NCBI RefSeq assembly: GCF_001308265.1
Contig: NZ_CP012023.1
Coordinates: forward strand, 2,618,932-2,682,931
Length of the DNA: 64,000 nt
Direction: 5' to 3'
From: Celeribacter marinus
GTDB lineage: Bacteria; Pseudomonadota; Alphaproteobacteria; Rhodobacterales; Rhodobacteraceae
Shown piece by piece: positions 54,779 to 63,987 of the stretch. Under the pieces are notes generated by a model that saw only the letters and a program-made list of their open reading frames with translations, was not told where the DNA came from and did not search any database. The first letter of the stretch is position 1; each line of letters starts with the position of its first letter. Made by a program: the position numbers and the translations under genes.

Positions 54779-54798
54779 TGATAGGGAATAGCCTATCA
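54779..54798. promoter_or_regulatory. Palindrome in the adhC-lysR intergenic region, LysR operator candidate
   Basis: Perfect inverted repeat TGATAGG-N6-CCTATCA, 31 bases before the lysR GTG, overlapped by a second small palindrome CTATCAATAG (54793-54802). LysR regulators normally bind between their own gene and the divergent gene. The spacing is not the strict T-N11-A form. Confidence 0.5.
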
Positions 54799-54829
54799 AT
54801 AGTATCAAAATCAATCAGGAAATCCGAAC

Positions 54830-55747
54830 GTGATCGATAAGTTGGAAATGTTCATGGCCGTTGCCCGCGCGGGACATTTCGGACGCGCCGCCAAAACGCT
54901 TGGCATAACGCAACCCACATTGTCGGCCGGCATAAAGCAGCTCGAAGACCAACTTGGCGTGACCCTCATCTTGCGCGGATCGCGCTTTGGCGGCTTGACC
55001 CCAGAGGGTCAGCGCGCTCTGCACTGGGCGCAGCGGATCGTCGCGGACACACAACAATTGCGCGCCGAAATGCACGGAACGGGCGCCGAGCTTTCGGGGC
55101 AAATCCGCCTTGCGGCAATCCCGTCTGCGCTGACATGGGCCGCGCGTCTGGCGGCACAAATGCGCAAGAACCATCCAAATGTAAGAGTCACAATTCTCTC
55201 TCGCACCTCCTTGGAAATCCTCGACATGATGGAGGCCCACGACATCGACGCGGGCCTGACCTATTTGGACAATGAGCCATTGGGCGATGTGGTTGTCGAA
55301 CCCATTTACATCGAAACCCCAGTGGCCGTGACACGCGCCGACACACCGCTCGCGGCCCGCCCCGATATGGCGTGGTCTGATTTTGACGGGCTTGCGATGT
55401 GCTTGCTCACGGCAGACATGCAAGGGCGCAGGATCATCGACGCGCATTTTCAAAACTCAGGCGTGACACCCGATGTCAGATTGGAGTCCAACTCGACCGT
55501 TGTGTTGACCCGTACTGTTCAAGAAACAGGTTGGGTGACGATCCTGTCGTGGGATCTCGCCACGTTTTTATGTGCGGGGACGGCGTTAAAAATCATCCCC
55601 ATAACGCCGCAAAGCCTTGGACAATCGGTCGGACTTGCCGCACCGCGCCGTGCCAGTGAAACACCCGTATTGACAGCCCTCATGGCCGCCGCCGCCCATA
55701 TCGCAACGTCCAAGTCGCCAGTCACCCCCTCAATAAAACCAGCGTAG
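54830..55747 (+). CDS. LysR-family regulator of the formate dehydrogenase operon
   Basis: Transcription regulator of 305 residues with a GTG start at 54830 and AGGAAA eight bases upstream. The N-terminal winged helix-turn-helix is LEMFMAVARAGHFGRAAKTL followed by GITQPTLSAGIKQLEDQLGV. The C-terminal inducer domain runs from about 90 to 300. Only ten bases separate it from fdsG, so it is probably the first gene of the fds operon and autoregulated. Formate is a plausible effector, as in other fds clusters, but this is inference. Confidence 0.88.
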   Translation: MIDKLEMFMAVARAGHFGRAAKTLGITQPTLSAGIKQLEDQLGVTLILRGSRFGGLTPEGQRALHWAQRIVADTQQLRAEMHGTGAELSGQIRLAAIPSALTWAARLAAQMRKNHPNVRVTILSRTSLEILDMMEAHDIDAGLTYLDNEPLGDVVVEPIYIETPVAVTRADTPLAARPDMAWSDFDGLAMCLLTADMQGRRIIDAHFQNSGVTPDVRLESNSTVVLTRTVQETGWVTILSWDLATFLCAGTALKIIPITPQSLGQSVGLAAPRRASETPVLTALMAAAAHIATSKSPVTPSIKPA

Positions 55748-55757
55748 AAGAGCCATC

Positions 55758-56219
55758 ATGTCCGCAACCGATCCCACTGATGACACCCTATCGCGTCTCA
55801 TTGCGCGACACCGCGATTGCGAAGGTCCGCTGTTGCCGATCTTGCATGACATGATGGAGGCGTTTGGTCATATCGACGAAGGCACCTACCCTCAACTGGG
55901 CCGCGCACTCGGGATCACACGGGCCGAAATCCACGGCGTTGTCAGCTTTTACCACGACTTCAAAACACGCCCTAACGGCCACCACACGATCAAATTGTGT
56001 CGCGCAGAAGCCTGCCAATCGGTCGGAGCAACCGAAACACAATCGGCCCTTTTCGACCGCCTTGGCCTTACAGATTTCGGCACAACACCAGATGGCCGCA
56101 TCACAGTTGAGGCCGTATATTGTCTCGGCCTGTGCGCATGTGGACCTGCGGCGTTGGTCGACACGCAACCGCGTGGACGGGTGAGTGCACAAAGTCTTGC
56201 AACCGAGGTGGGCGCATGA
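55758..56219 (+). CDS. fdsG: NAD-dependent formate dehydrogenase gamma subunit
   Basis: NuoE-like subunit of 153 residues carrying a [2Fe-2S] cluster, part of the soluble molybdenum formate dehydrogenase that oxidises formate to CO2 with NAD. Cluster ligands are in KLCRAEACQSVG and VYCLGLCACGPAALV. The N-terminal helical part contains LLPILHDMMEAFGHIDEG. The stop overlaps the fdsB ATG by four bases. Confidence 0.93.
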   Translation: MSATDPTDDTLSRLIARHRDCEGPLLPILHDMMEAFGHIDEGTYPQLGRALGITRAEIHGVVSFYHDFKTRPNGHHTIKLCRAEACQSVGATETQSALFDRLGLTDFGTTPDGRITVEAVYCLGLCACGPAALVDTQPRGRVSAQSLATEVGA

Positions 56220-57736
56220 AAATCTACGTTCCTCTCGATAGTGCGGCTGTGGCCTTGGGCGCTGATGATGTGGCCGCAGCGATCACGTCCTATGCCGCAA
56301 AAGCCGGGATATCCGTCGAGATTGTGCGCAATGGGTCGCGCGGAATGGTTTGGTTAGAACCGTTGGTGGAGATCGAAGATGCCCAAGGGCGGCGCGCGTT
56401 CGGCCCGCTCTCTCCCGCCGATGTCCCAGCGCTTTTGGAGGGAACTTTAAAAAGCCTTGGCCGTGTGGAGGACATCGCGTTTTTCGCGCGCCAGACCCGC
56501 CTGACCTTTGCGCGCTGCGGCCTCATCGACCCACTCGATCTGACGAGTTACGCCGCGCATGGCGGGCTTGGCGGCCTCAAACGCGCGTTAAGCATGACTG
56601 CGCAGCAAACGGTCGAAGAGGTCACAGCATCTGGCCTACGTGGGCGCGGTGGCGCGGGGTTTCCTACGGGCCTCAAGTGGGAGACAGTGCGCAGCGCGCA
56701 AGCCTCGCAAAAATACATCGTGTGTAACGCCGACGAGGGCGACAGTGGCACCTTTGCCGACCGGATGTTGATGGAGGGCGATCCGTTCTCCCTCATCGAG
56801 GGCATGGTGATCGCCGGCCTCGCCGTTGGGGCCACACGCGGTTATGTCTACCTAAGATCCGAATACCCCGTGGCCATTCGTGTGATGCGTGCCGCCGTCG
56901 ACATCGCGCGCGAAAACGCCCTACTTGGCGAGGACATTCTCGGCACGGGCACGGCGTTCGACGTGGATATTCGTGTCGGCGCAGGGGCGTATGTGTGCGG
57001 CGAAGAGACAGCGTTGCTCAACTCACTTGAGGGCAAACGCGGAACGGTACGCGCCAAACCGCCCCTCCCTGCGCTCCATGGCTTTATGGGCCAACCTACG
57101 GTGGTCAATAACGTCATTTCGCTCGCCACAATCCCTGTGATATTTGAGCATGGCGCGGCTCACTATGCCGCCTTTGGTATCGGCCGCAGCAAGGGCACCG
57201 TGACACTTCAACTCGCGGGAAACGTCAAATATGGCGGGCTGTTCGAGGCAGGGTTCGGCATGACTTTGGGTGATGTCGTGACAGACATTGGCGGCGGGAC
57301 AGCCACGGGCAAGCCCGTCAAAGCGGTGCAAGTCGGCGGGCCGCTTGGCGCGTTTATGCGACCAGACAAATTTGAGACACCCATTGGATACGAGGAGTTT
57401 GATAACGCGGGCGGCCTGATAGGCCATGCGGGCCTGACGGTCTTTGATGACAGCGCGGACATGGGAGCGCTCGCGCAATTCGCAATGGAGTTTTGCGCCA
57501 TTGAAAGCTGTGGCAAATGCACCCCCTGCCGCATCGGATCGACGCGCGGAGTGGAGACGATCGCGCGCATTCGAAACGGCGACCACGCGGCCATTCCCTT
57601 ACTCGAAGACCTATGTGACACCATGCGCGATGGATCGCTTTGCGCACTTGGCGGCTTCACCCCCTATCCGGTTTTATCGGCCCTCAATGGATGGCCCCAA
57701 GATTTCGGCGTCACAACCGCGGAGGTCACGCAATGA
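56216..57736 (+). CDS. fdsB: NAD-dependent formate dehydrogenase beta subunit
   Basis: NuoF-like subunit of 506 residues that binds FMN, NAD and one [4Fe-4S] cluster and passes electrons to NAD. The start is the ATG at 56216. The N-terminal 130 residues form a thioredoxin-like domain. Binding motifs are GLRGRGGAGFPTGLKWE for NAD, YIVCNADEGDSGTFADRML for FMN and ESCGKCTPCRIGSTRGVE for the iron-sulfur ligands. Stop and start of fdsA overlap by four bases. Confidence 0.95.
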   Translation: MKIYVPLDSAAVALGADDVAAAITSYAAKAGISVEIVRNGSRGMVWLEPLVEIEDAQGRRAFGPLSPADVPALLEGTLKSLGRVEDIAFFARQTRLTFARCGLIDPLDLTSYAAHGGLGGLKRALSMTAQQTVEEVTASGLRGRGGAGFPTGLKWETVRSAQASQKYIVCNADEGDSGTFADRMLMEGDPFSLIEGMVIAGLAVGATRGYVYLRSEYPVAIRVMRAAVDIARENALLGEDILGTGTAFDVDIRVGAGAYVCGEETALLNSLEGKRGTVRAKPPLPALHGFMGQPTVVNNVISLATIPVIFEHGAAHYAAFGIGRSKGTVTLQLAGNVKYGGLFEAGFGMTLGDVVTDIGGGTATGKPVKAVQVGGPLGAFMRPDKFETPIGYEEFDNAGGLIGHAGLTVFDDSADMGALAQFAMEFCAIESCGKCTPCRIGSTRGVETIARIRNGDHAAIPLLEDLCDTMRDGSLCALGGFTPYPVLSALNGWPQDFGVTTAEVTQ

Positions 57737-60594
57737 AAGACATCATCATTCCATGGGACGACACCGATTATGGCACGCCAAAACAAAACGGCGCGCCAGT
57801 CTCTCTGACAATCGACGGGCATGACATCACAGTGCCAAGTGGCACATCCGTGATGCGTGCGGCGATGCAGGCAGGGCTAAAAATCCCCAAACTCTGCGCC
57901 ACCGATAGCGTCGAGGCCTTTGGGTCGTGCCGCCTGTGTGTCGTCGAAATCGAAGGGCGGCGCGGCACACCCGCGTCCTGCACCACACCAGTGGCGGACG
58001 GAATGGTTGTGCGCACCCAAAGCGAAAAGGTGCAAAAACTGCGCAAGGGTGTGATGGAGTTATATATCTCCGATCATCCGTTGGATTGTCTGACCTGTTC
58101 GGCCAATGGCGATTGCGAATTACAAGATATGGCGGGAATGGTTGGCCTGCGCGATGTGCGCTATGCCAAGGGCGCAAACCATTTCGAGGATGCTCAGGAT
58201 TGGCGGCCCGTCGACGACAGCAACCCTTATTTCACCTATGATCCCAGCAAATGTATCGTCTGCTCGCGCTGTGTGCGCGCCTGCGAAGAGGTCCAAGGCA
58301 CGTTTGCGTTGACCATCGAAGGGCGCGGATTTGAGAGCCGCGTTTGCGCTGGCGATACACTTGACGATTTTCTGTCCTCCGACTGCGTGTCGTGCGGCGC
58401 GTGTGTACAAGCCTGCCCCACAGCCACACTACAAGAGAAATCCGTGCGCGACCTTGGCACGCCCACCCGCAGCGTCATCACAACATGCGCCTATTGCGGT
58501 GTGGGGTGCTCGTTCAAGGCAGAGTTGAACGGTGATACGGTGGTGCGCATGACCCCGCACAAACAGGGCCGCGCAAACCGTGGGCATTCGTGTGTCAAAG
58601 GGCGCTTTGCGTACGGCTATGCCACCCACCCCGACCGCATTCTCAAACCGATGATCCGCGAGAGCATTGACCAGCCATGGCGCGAAGTCTCATGGGACGA
58701 GGCATTCGGGTTTGCGGCCGCTCGCATTGCAGGCATCCAAAACGCACACGGCAAAAACGCCGTAGGCGTCATCACGTCGAGCCGGTGCACCAACGAAGAA
58801 ACCTATTTGGTCCAAAAACTGACCCGCGCCGTGTTTGGAAACAACAACACCGACACCTGCGCACGGGTGTGCCACTCGCCCACGGGCTACGGCCTAGGCC
58901 AAGCGTTCGGCACTTCTGCGGGTACACAGGATTTCGACAGTGTTGAACACACGGACGTGGCGATCGTCATCGGCGCGAACCCCACGGACGGGCATCCGGT
59001 GTTTGCCTCACGTCTGCGCAAACGCTTGCGTCAAGGGGCCAAACTGATCGTGGTCGATCCGCGCCGCATCGATTTGCTTGCAACCCCGCACATGGGCGAG
59101 GGCCATCACCTCCCCCTCAGACCCGGAACCAACGTGGCCGTGATCACCGCCCTCGCGCATGTGATCGTCACCGAAGACCTGTTCGACGCCGACTTTATCC
59201 GCACGCGTTGCGATTGGGACGAATTCGAACTCTACCGCGATTTTGTATCGGACCCCCGCCATAGCCCAGAGGCCACAGCTTTGCTTACAGGCGTACATGC
59301 GGGGGCACTGCGCACTGCGGCACGGGCGTTTGCGACAGGTGGGAATGGTGCCATCTACTACGGGCTTGGCGTCACCGAGCACAGCCAAGGATCGACCACC
59401 GTCATGGCGATCGCCAACCTTGCGATGCTGACCGGCAACATCGGGCGCAAGGGCGTGGGCGTGAACCCGTTGCGCGGACAAAACAACGTCCAAGGGGCGT
59501 GTGACATGGGATCGTTCCCGCACGAATTGCCGGGATATCGCCATGTCAAAGACCCCGATACCCGCGCCATTTATGAACAGGCGTGGGGCGTTGAGATCAA
59601 TCCCGAACCAGGTTTGCGCATTCCCAACATGCTGGATGCCGCGGTCGCTGGACGGTTCAAAGCGCTCTACATTCAGGGCGAGGATATCTTGCAATCCGAC
59701 CCCGACACCAAACATGTCGCAGCGGGTCTTGCGGCGATGGAATGTGTGATCGTACACGATCTGTTTCTCAACGAGACCGCAAACTACGCGCATGTATTTT
59801 TGCCCGGTTCGACGTTTTTGGAAAAGGACGGGACATTCACCAATGCAGAGCGCCGTATCAACCGTGTGCGCCGTGTTATGGCCCCCAAAAACGGGTATGC
59901 AGACTGGGAAGTCACACAGCGCCTCGCCAATGCATGCGGTGCGCACTGGGCCTACACGCACCCGAGCGAAATCATGGCGGAAATTGCGGCCACCACGCCG
60001 ACATTTGCAGGCGTCACCTATGAGATGCTTGATGCGAAAAACTCTGTTCAATGGCCCTGCAACGATGCATTTCCCGATGGCGCACCGATCATGCATGTCG
60101 ACGGGTTCGTGCGCGGAAAAGGCCGTTTGATCATCACCGAATATGTGGCCACAGACGAAAAAACCGGCCCGCGCTTTCCGCTGCTTTTGACCACGGGCCG
60201 TATCTTGTCGCAATACAATGTTGGCGCACAAACACGGCGCACCGCCAATACCATTTGGCACGATGAGGACGTGTTGGAGATCCATCCCCATGACGCCGAA
60301 ACACGCGGCATCAATGGGGGTGACCATGTACGTCTGGCATCGCGCGCGGGGGAGACATCGTTGCGTGCGACACTGACCGACCGCGTGTCACCAGGCGTGG
60401 TCTACACCACGTTCCATCACCCCGCCACACAGGCCAACGTTGTGACCACCGATCACTCTGACTGGGCCACAAACTGTCCCGAATACAAAGTCACAGCGGT
60501 GCAAGTCGCCCTATCAAACGGGCCAACCGATTGGCAAGACAGCTACCACGCGCACGCCATGCAAGCGCGCCGCATTTCGGACCCACCACAATGA
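57733..60594 (+). CDS. fdsA: NAD-dependent formate dehydrogenase alpha (catalytic) subunit
   Basis: Molybdopterin catalytic subunit of 953 residues. From the N-terminus: a [2Fe-2S] ferredoxin domain (LCATDSVEAFGSCRLCVVEI), a His/Cys cluster (DHPLDCLTCSANGDCELQDM), two [4Fe-4S] ferredoxin motifs (CIVCSRCVRACEE and CVSCGACVQACP), the [4Fe-4S] of the Mo domain (CAYCGVGCSFKAE with SCVKGRFAYG) and the Mo-ligating Cys in NTDTCARVCHSPTGYGLGQA. The end is the molybdopterin dinucleotide-binding domain (TGRILSQYNVGAQTRRT, VYTTFHHPATQANVVT). It has Cys and not selenocysteine. The overlapping fdhD follows. Confidence 0.96.
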   Translation: MKDIIIPWDDTDYGTPKQNGAPVSLTIDGHDITVPSGTSVMRAAMQAGLKIPKLCATDSVEAFGSCRLCVVEIEGRRGTPASCTTPVADGMVVRTQSEKVQKLRKGVMELYISDHPLDCLTCSANGDCELQDMAGMVGLRDVRYAKGANHFEDAQDWRPVDDSNPYFTYDPSKCIVCSRCVRACEEVQGTFALTIEGRGFESRVCAGDTLDDFLSSDCVSCGACVQACPTATLQEKSVRDLGTPTRSVITTCAYCGVGCSFKAELNGDTVVRMTPHKQGRANRGHSCVKGRFAYGYATHPDRILKPMIRESIDQPWREVSWDEAFGFAAARIAGIQNAHGKNAVGVITSSRCTNEETYLVQKLTRAVFGNNNTDTCARVCHSPTGYGLGQAFGTSAGTQDFDSVEHTDVAIVIGANPTDGHPVFASRLRKRLRQGAKLIVVDPRRIDLLATPHMGEGHHLPLRPGTNVAVITALAHVIVTEDLFDADFIRTRCDWDEFELYRDFVSDPRHSPEATALLTGVHAGALRTAARAFATGGNGAIYYGLGVTEHSQGSTTVMAIANLAMLTGNIGRKGVGVNPLRGQNNVQGACDMGSFPHELPGYRHVKDPDTRAIYEQAWGVEINPEPGLRIPNMLDAAVAGRFKALYIQGEDILQSDPDTKHVAAGLAAMECVIVHDLFLNETANYAHVFLPGSTFLEKDGTFTNAERRINRVRRVMAPKNGYADWEVTQRLANACGAHWAYTHPSEIMAEIAATTPTFAGVTYEMLDAKNSVQWPCNDAFPDGAPIMHVDGFVRGKGRLIITEYVATDEKTGPRFPLLLTTGRILSQYNVGAQTRRTANTIWHDEDVLEIHPHDAETRGINGGDHVRLASRAGETSLRATLTDRVSPGVVYTTFHHPATQANVVTTDHSDWATNCPEYKVTAVQVALSNGPTDWQDSYHAHAMQARRISDPPQ

Positions 60595-61328
60595 GCGCGC
60601 CCACTGATAATCTGCCCGACGAGGTCGCCGTGGCCCTTGTGCTCAACGGTTCGACCGTTGCCGTTTTGATGTCCACGCCGCACGACCTCACCGATTTGTT
60701 ACGCGGCTTTGCCGTCAGCGAGGGCATCGTGGAGCGGGGCGCGGATGTGACCGAATGCGAGGTGCACGAGTATGATGAGGGGATAGAGGTGCGTGGGCGT
60801 ATTGCGCAAGAGCGCGCCAGCGCACTCGACGCGCGCCGCCGTGCCTCTGTCGGCCCAGTGGGATGCGGGTTGTGCGGGATCGAAAGCCTGACCGCCGCAA
60901 CCGCCAAGCCGCCCCATGTGCCCCCCGCGGCACCTACCCTGTTTAAGGCCGTTCGCGTTTCACTCGCCGCCCTCAACGCACAGCAAGTTATGCATCAGCA
61001 ATCGCGCGCGATGCATGCGGCGGCGGTCTTTACCGCCCACGGATTACAGATGGTGCGCGAGGATGTGGGGCGTCACAACGCACTTGATAAACTGATCGGC
61101 ACGTTCGCGGACACGCCTATGCAAAACGCCGGAATTTTGATGACCTCGCGTCTGTCCATCGACCTTGTGCAAAAATGCGCCCGCGCGGGCCTGTCGGCGC
61201 TATTCTCAGTGTCCCGCCCAACCAAAGCGGCCGTAGAACTGGCGCGTGAGATCGGTATGACACTTGGCGTTGTCACGCCTTCTGACATCATCTTTTACGC
61301 AGGCGCACCTAAGGAAGCGGACCAATGA
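60591..61328 (+). CDS. fdhD: Formate dehydrogenase maturation protein FdhD/FdsC
   Basis: Maturation factor of 245 residues required for active formate dehydrogenase; FdhD/FdsC proteins bind bis-MGD or transfer sulfur to the Mo cofactor. The start is the ATG at 60591, overlapping the fdsA stop. The conserved block is VGCGLCGIESL with the CxxC pair, and the later motif is VREDVGRHNALDKLIGT. The C-terminus resembles FdhD throughout (SRLSIDLVQKCARAGLSALF). The fdsD ATG overlaps its stop by four bases. Confidence 0.93.
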   Translation: MSAPTDNLPDEVAVALVLNGSTVAVLMSTPHDLTDLLRGFAVSEGIVERGADVTECEVHEYDEGIEVRGRIAQERASALDARRRASVGPVGCGLCGIESLTAATAKPPHVPPAAPTLFKAVRVSLAALNAQQVMHQQSRAMHAAAVFTAHGLQMVREDVGRHNALDKLIGTFADTPMQNAGILMTSRLSIDLVQKCARAGLSALFSVSRPTKAAVELAREIGMTLGVVTPSDIIFYAGAPKEADQ

Positions 61329-61537
61329 CAGACGAAAAAATGATCCGCATGGTGAATCAGATCGCCACGTTTTTCGCCACCCAACCCGACACGGATAAGG
61401 CGGGTACAGTCGCGGCACATATCATGGATTTTTGGGATCCGACAATGCGCGCCCAACTTGTCCAATTTGCGCAAACAGATGGTGCAGGGCTTGACCCAAT
61501 CGCAATGGAAGCGGCGCAGTCGCTCACGTCCCACTGA
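61325..61537 (+). CDS. fdsD: Formate dehydrogenase delta subunit
   Basis: Small accessory subunit of 70 residues, typical last gene of fds operons, needed for activity or stability of the enzyme. The pattern KMIRMVNQIATFFATQPDTD then HIMDFWDPTMRAQLVQFAQT is diagnostic of FdsD. The stop codon is the loop of a short hairpin (61530-61542). Confidence 0.92.
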   Translation: MTDEKMIRMVNQIATFFATQPDTDKAGTVAAHIMDFWDPTMRAQLVQFAQTDGAGLDPIAMEAAQSLTSH

Positions 61538-61552
61538 GTGGGGCGACCTGCG

Positions 61553-62731
61553 TTAGAAAAACTGCCGTAAGATGGGCGAGGACGCCGCGCCGATGACCCG
61601 CGCATTGCCGCCCACACGCGCCTGTTCAATACGCGGCACAGTGATCCCGCGCACATCAAGACGCTCAAACTCCAGACGGGTTTGCGCCACAAGGCGCGTG
61701 CGGACATCAACCGGAAACGCCCCATCGATCATCACAGCCTCAAAATCGATCACGCTGACCACACTGCGCACCGCGTGAGCCAGCGCTTTGGCGGACGCGA
61801 GGATCCAATCATCAAGTGATATCCCAAAGCTCGACCAGTCTTGCGGCATCGCCCACATTAAATTTGTATCACCGCCCGCCTTTGCGACAGCAGCCTCCAA
61901 GACATACAGCGAGGCCACATCCATCAACGCACATTCGCCACCACTTTGAGAACCATCGTCATACGGCACCCGCAACGGGCCGAGCGCACTGGCATTACCC
62001 TGTCGCCCTTCGATCACCTTGGAATCCATAACGATACCACCACCAATGAAAGAGCCCACAAAAAAGTATGCGTAGTCGTAAAACTCGCGCCCACGGCCGA
62101 ACACATATTCTGCGCGGCACGCGGCGGTACCGTCGTTTTCAGTGAATAAAGGCAGCTCCGTGAAGGCCGCGACCTCTTTGGCGAAATTGATGTCGCGCCA
62201 AATTTGGAAGTCCTCAGGGGCACCAATGGCGTCCACCCAACTCCAAATTTCGTTGGGCGCTGCAATACCCACTCCACAGATGCGTGCGCGCTGGTTGTCA
62301 CTAAGCCCGTTGGACAGCTTTTCCATACCCTCTTTCAGATACGCGAAAATCAGATCGGGCATTGGATACCGGTAAGTCACAATGCTCTGGCCAAGCACCT
62401 CCCCCGCAAGGTTCATGATCGCCAAATCTGCACTACGGCGGCCAATCTTGAGACCAAACGACAGCGCCCCGTCCGGGACAATTTCCATTGGGATGGACGG
62501 CTTGCCCACCTTGCCCCGTTGAGGTTCCCCACGGCGTACAAGGCCATCGGATTCGAGTTTGCGTAGGATGTTGGACACTGTTTGCGCGGACAAATCCGTG
62601 CGCTTGGCCAACTCACTGCCTGGCATGCCACCATGGCGCTGTATCAGTGACATCACCAACCGCTCGTTCAGTGCGCGCACCCCGATCTGGTTGACGCCCG
62701 ATCGCAGTTCTTTGACTTCGCTTTTGCCCAC
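61553..62731 (-). CDS. ROK-family transcriptional repressor
   Basis: Sugar-responsive repressor of about 392 residues. I assign a GTG start at 62731 because GGAGG lies seven bases upstream. An N-terminal winged helix-turn-helix (MPGSELAKRTDLSAQTVSNI, LRKLESDGLVRRG) is followed by an ROK kinase-fold domain (GVGIAAPNEIWSW, TENDGTAACRAEYVFG, GSFIGGGIVMDSKVIEG). The usual zinc motif (C-G-C-G-x2-G-C) is reduced to SQSGGECALMD with one Cys, so metal binding is probably lost. It is divergent from frcB with a palindrome between them, so it likely controls fructose uptake. Confidence 0.88.
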   Translation of the reverse strand: MGKSEVKELRSGVNQIGVRALNERLVMSLIQRHGGMPGSELAKRTDLSAQTVSNILRKLESDGLVRRGEPQRGKVGKPSIPMEIVPDGALSFGLKIGRRSADLAIMNLAGEVLGQSIVTYRYPMPDLIFAYLKEGMEKLSNGLSDNQRARICGVGIAAPNEIWSWVDAIGAPEDFQIWRDINFAKEVAAFTELPLFTENDGTAACRAEYVFGRGREFYDYAYFFVGSFIGGGIVMDSKVIEGRQGNASALGPLRVPYDDGSQSGGECALMDVASLYVLEAAVAKAGGDTNLMWAMPQDWSSFGISLDDWILASAKALAHAVRSVVSVIDFEAVMIDGAFPVDVRTRLVAQTRLEFERLDVRGITVPRIEQARVGGNARVIGAASSPILRQFF

Positions 62732-62771
62732 AAGTGGTCCTCCAATCGTGTGACCTTGCCTCAAACCCTTT

Positions 62772-62792
62772 AATAAATCAAATGGATTTATT
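62772..62792. promoter_or_regulatory. Palindromic ROK operator candidate between rok and frcB
   Basis: Perfect inverted repeat AATAAATC-N5-GATTTATT. It lies 41 bases before the ROK GTG and just before a TTGACG -35-like element (62795-62800) on the frcB side. AT-rich arms of this form resemble known NagC/Mlc-type ROK operators. A repressor bound here would block both directions. Confidence 0.6.
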
Positions 62793-62905
62793 TATTGACG
62801 CGCTCATCAGAATCAGATCAGTTAAGCGAGTTCCGTTTGAGGAAACGGTCGAATATTCGGACTCACAGCCATAAAGGCGCAGTCCACACTTTGGGAGGAA
62901 CTACC

Positions 62906-63919
62906 ATGAAGACATTGCTCGCAGGTAGCGCAATTGCGCTCGCAACGATGACATCCGGCGCATTTGCCGCTGACGTGTCCGCGTGCCTTATCACAAAAAC
63001 AGACACCAACCCCTTCTTCGTGAAAATGAAGGAAGGCGCTGAGGCCAAAGCGGCCGAGCTTGGTATCGAACTTAAATCTTTCGCAGGTAAAGTAGACGGC
63101 GACCACGAAACACAAGTGGCAGCTATCGAAACGTGCATCGCAGACGGCGCAAAAGGTATCTTGATCACAGCGTCCGACACATCATCCATCACAACATCTG
63201 TTGCTCAGGCACGTGATGCGGGCCTCTTGGTCATCGCACTCGATACACCGCTCGACCCGATTGATGCGGCTGACGCGACATTCGCCACGGACAACTTCCT
63301 TGCGGGTGAATTGATCGGCAAATGGGCTGCGGCGAAACTCGGTGCAGATGCGGCAAACGCGAAAATCGCAATGCTCGATCTCGCAGTGTCCCAACCAACC
63401 GTTGGCGTTTTGCGCGACCAGGGCTTTCTTCAGGGCTTTGGCATCGAACTTGGCGATCCAAACAAATGGGGCGACGAAACCGACCCACGTATCGTCGGCA
63501 ATGACGTCACACAGGGCAACGAAGAGGGCGGCCGCAAGGCAATGGAAAACCTCCTCGCGTCTGATCCTGAAATCAACGTGGTCTACACGATCAACGAGCC
63601 TGCTGCAGCTGGTGCCTACGAAGCTCTTAAATCCATCGGCCGTGAGAATGACGTTCTCATCGTGTCCGTGGATGGCGGTTGCCCAGGCGTTCAGAACATC
63701 GCAGACGGCGTGATCGGCGCAACAGCGCAGCAGTACCCGCTCTTGATGGCGTCCAAAGGCATCGAAGCAATTGCAGCATGGGCCGCCGACGGCACCAAGC
63801 CAGCAAACACCGAAGGCAAAGATTTCTTTGACACAGGCGTTGCTTTGATCACCGATCAGCCTGCGGACGGCGTTGAGTCAAAATCCGTAGCCGAAGGCAT
63901 GGACCTCTGCTGGGGCTAA
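62906..63919 (+). CDS. frcB: Fructose ABC transporter substrate-binding protein FrcB
   Basis: Periplasmic sugar-binding protein of 337 residues. The start is the ATG at 62906 with GGGAGGAA upstream. The signal peptide ends at G-A-F-A before A-D-V. The mature N-terminus [20 protein letters not shown], the [20 protein letters not shown] block, [20 protein letters not shown] and [12 protein letters not shown] match FrcB of rhizobia as I know it. frcC and frcA are expected after the window edge. Ribose or other sugars are possible ligands. Confidence 0.85.
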   Translation: MKTLLAGSAIALATMTSGAFAADVSACLITKTDTNPFFVKMKEGAEAKAAELGIELKSFAGKVDGDHETQVAAIETCIADGAKGILITASDTSSITTSVAQARDAGLLVIALDTPLDPIDAADATFATDNFLAGELIGKWAAAKLGADAANAKIAMLDLAVSQPTVGVLRDQGFLQGFGIELGDPNKWGDETDPRIVGNDVTQGNEEGGRKAMENLLASDPEINVVYTINEPAAAGAYEALKSIGRENDVLIVSVDGGCPGVQNIADGVIGATAQQYPLLMASKGIEAIAAWAADGTKPANTEGKDFFDTGVALITDQPADGVESKSVAEGMDLCWG

Positions 63920-63925
63920 GTTAAT

Positions 63926-63987
63926 CGACCCCCACGGGGTCGCGTGACGCACACACACAGCAGGGGCGGGCAGAAATGTCCGCCCCT
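63926..63987 (+). terminator. Two consecutive hairpins after frcB
   Basis: Perfect 7-bp stem CGACCCC/GGGGTCG (63926-63942) and 8-bp stem AGGGGCGG/CCGCCCCT (63962-63987). No T-run follows, so they more likely stabilise the binding-protein mRNA and limit expression of downstream permease genes than stop all transcription. Confidence 0.55.

Noticed and set aside
59008-60327. Minus-strand frame of 439 codons antisense to fdsA
   Set aside because: fdsA has all cofactor motifs in this stretch; the antisense product has no family features. Long antisense frames are common in GC-rich genes.
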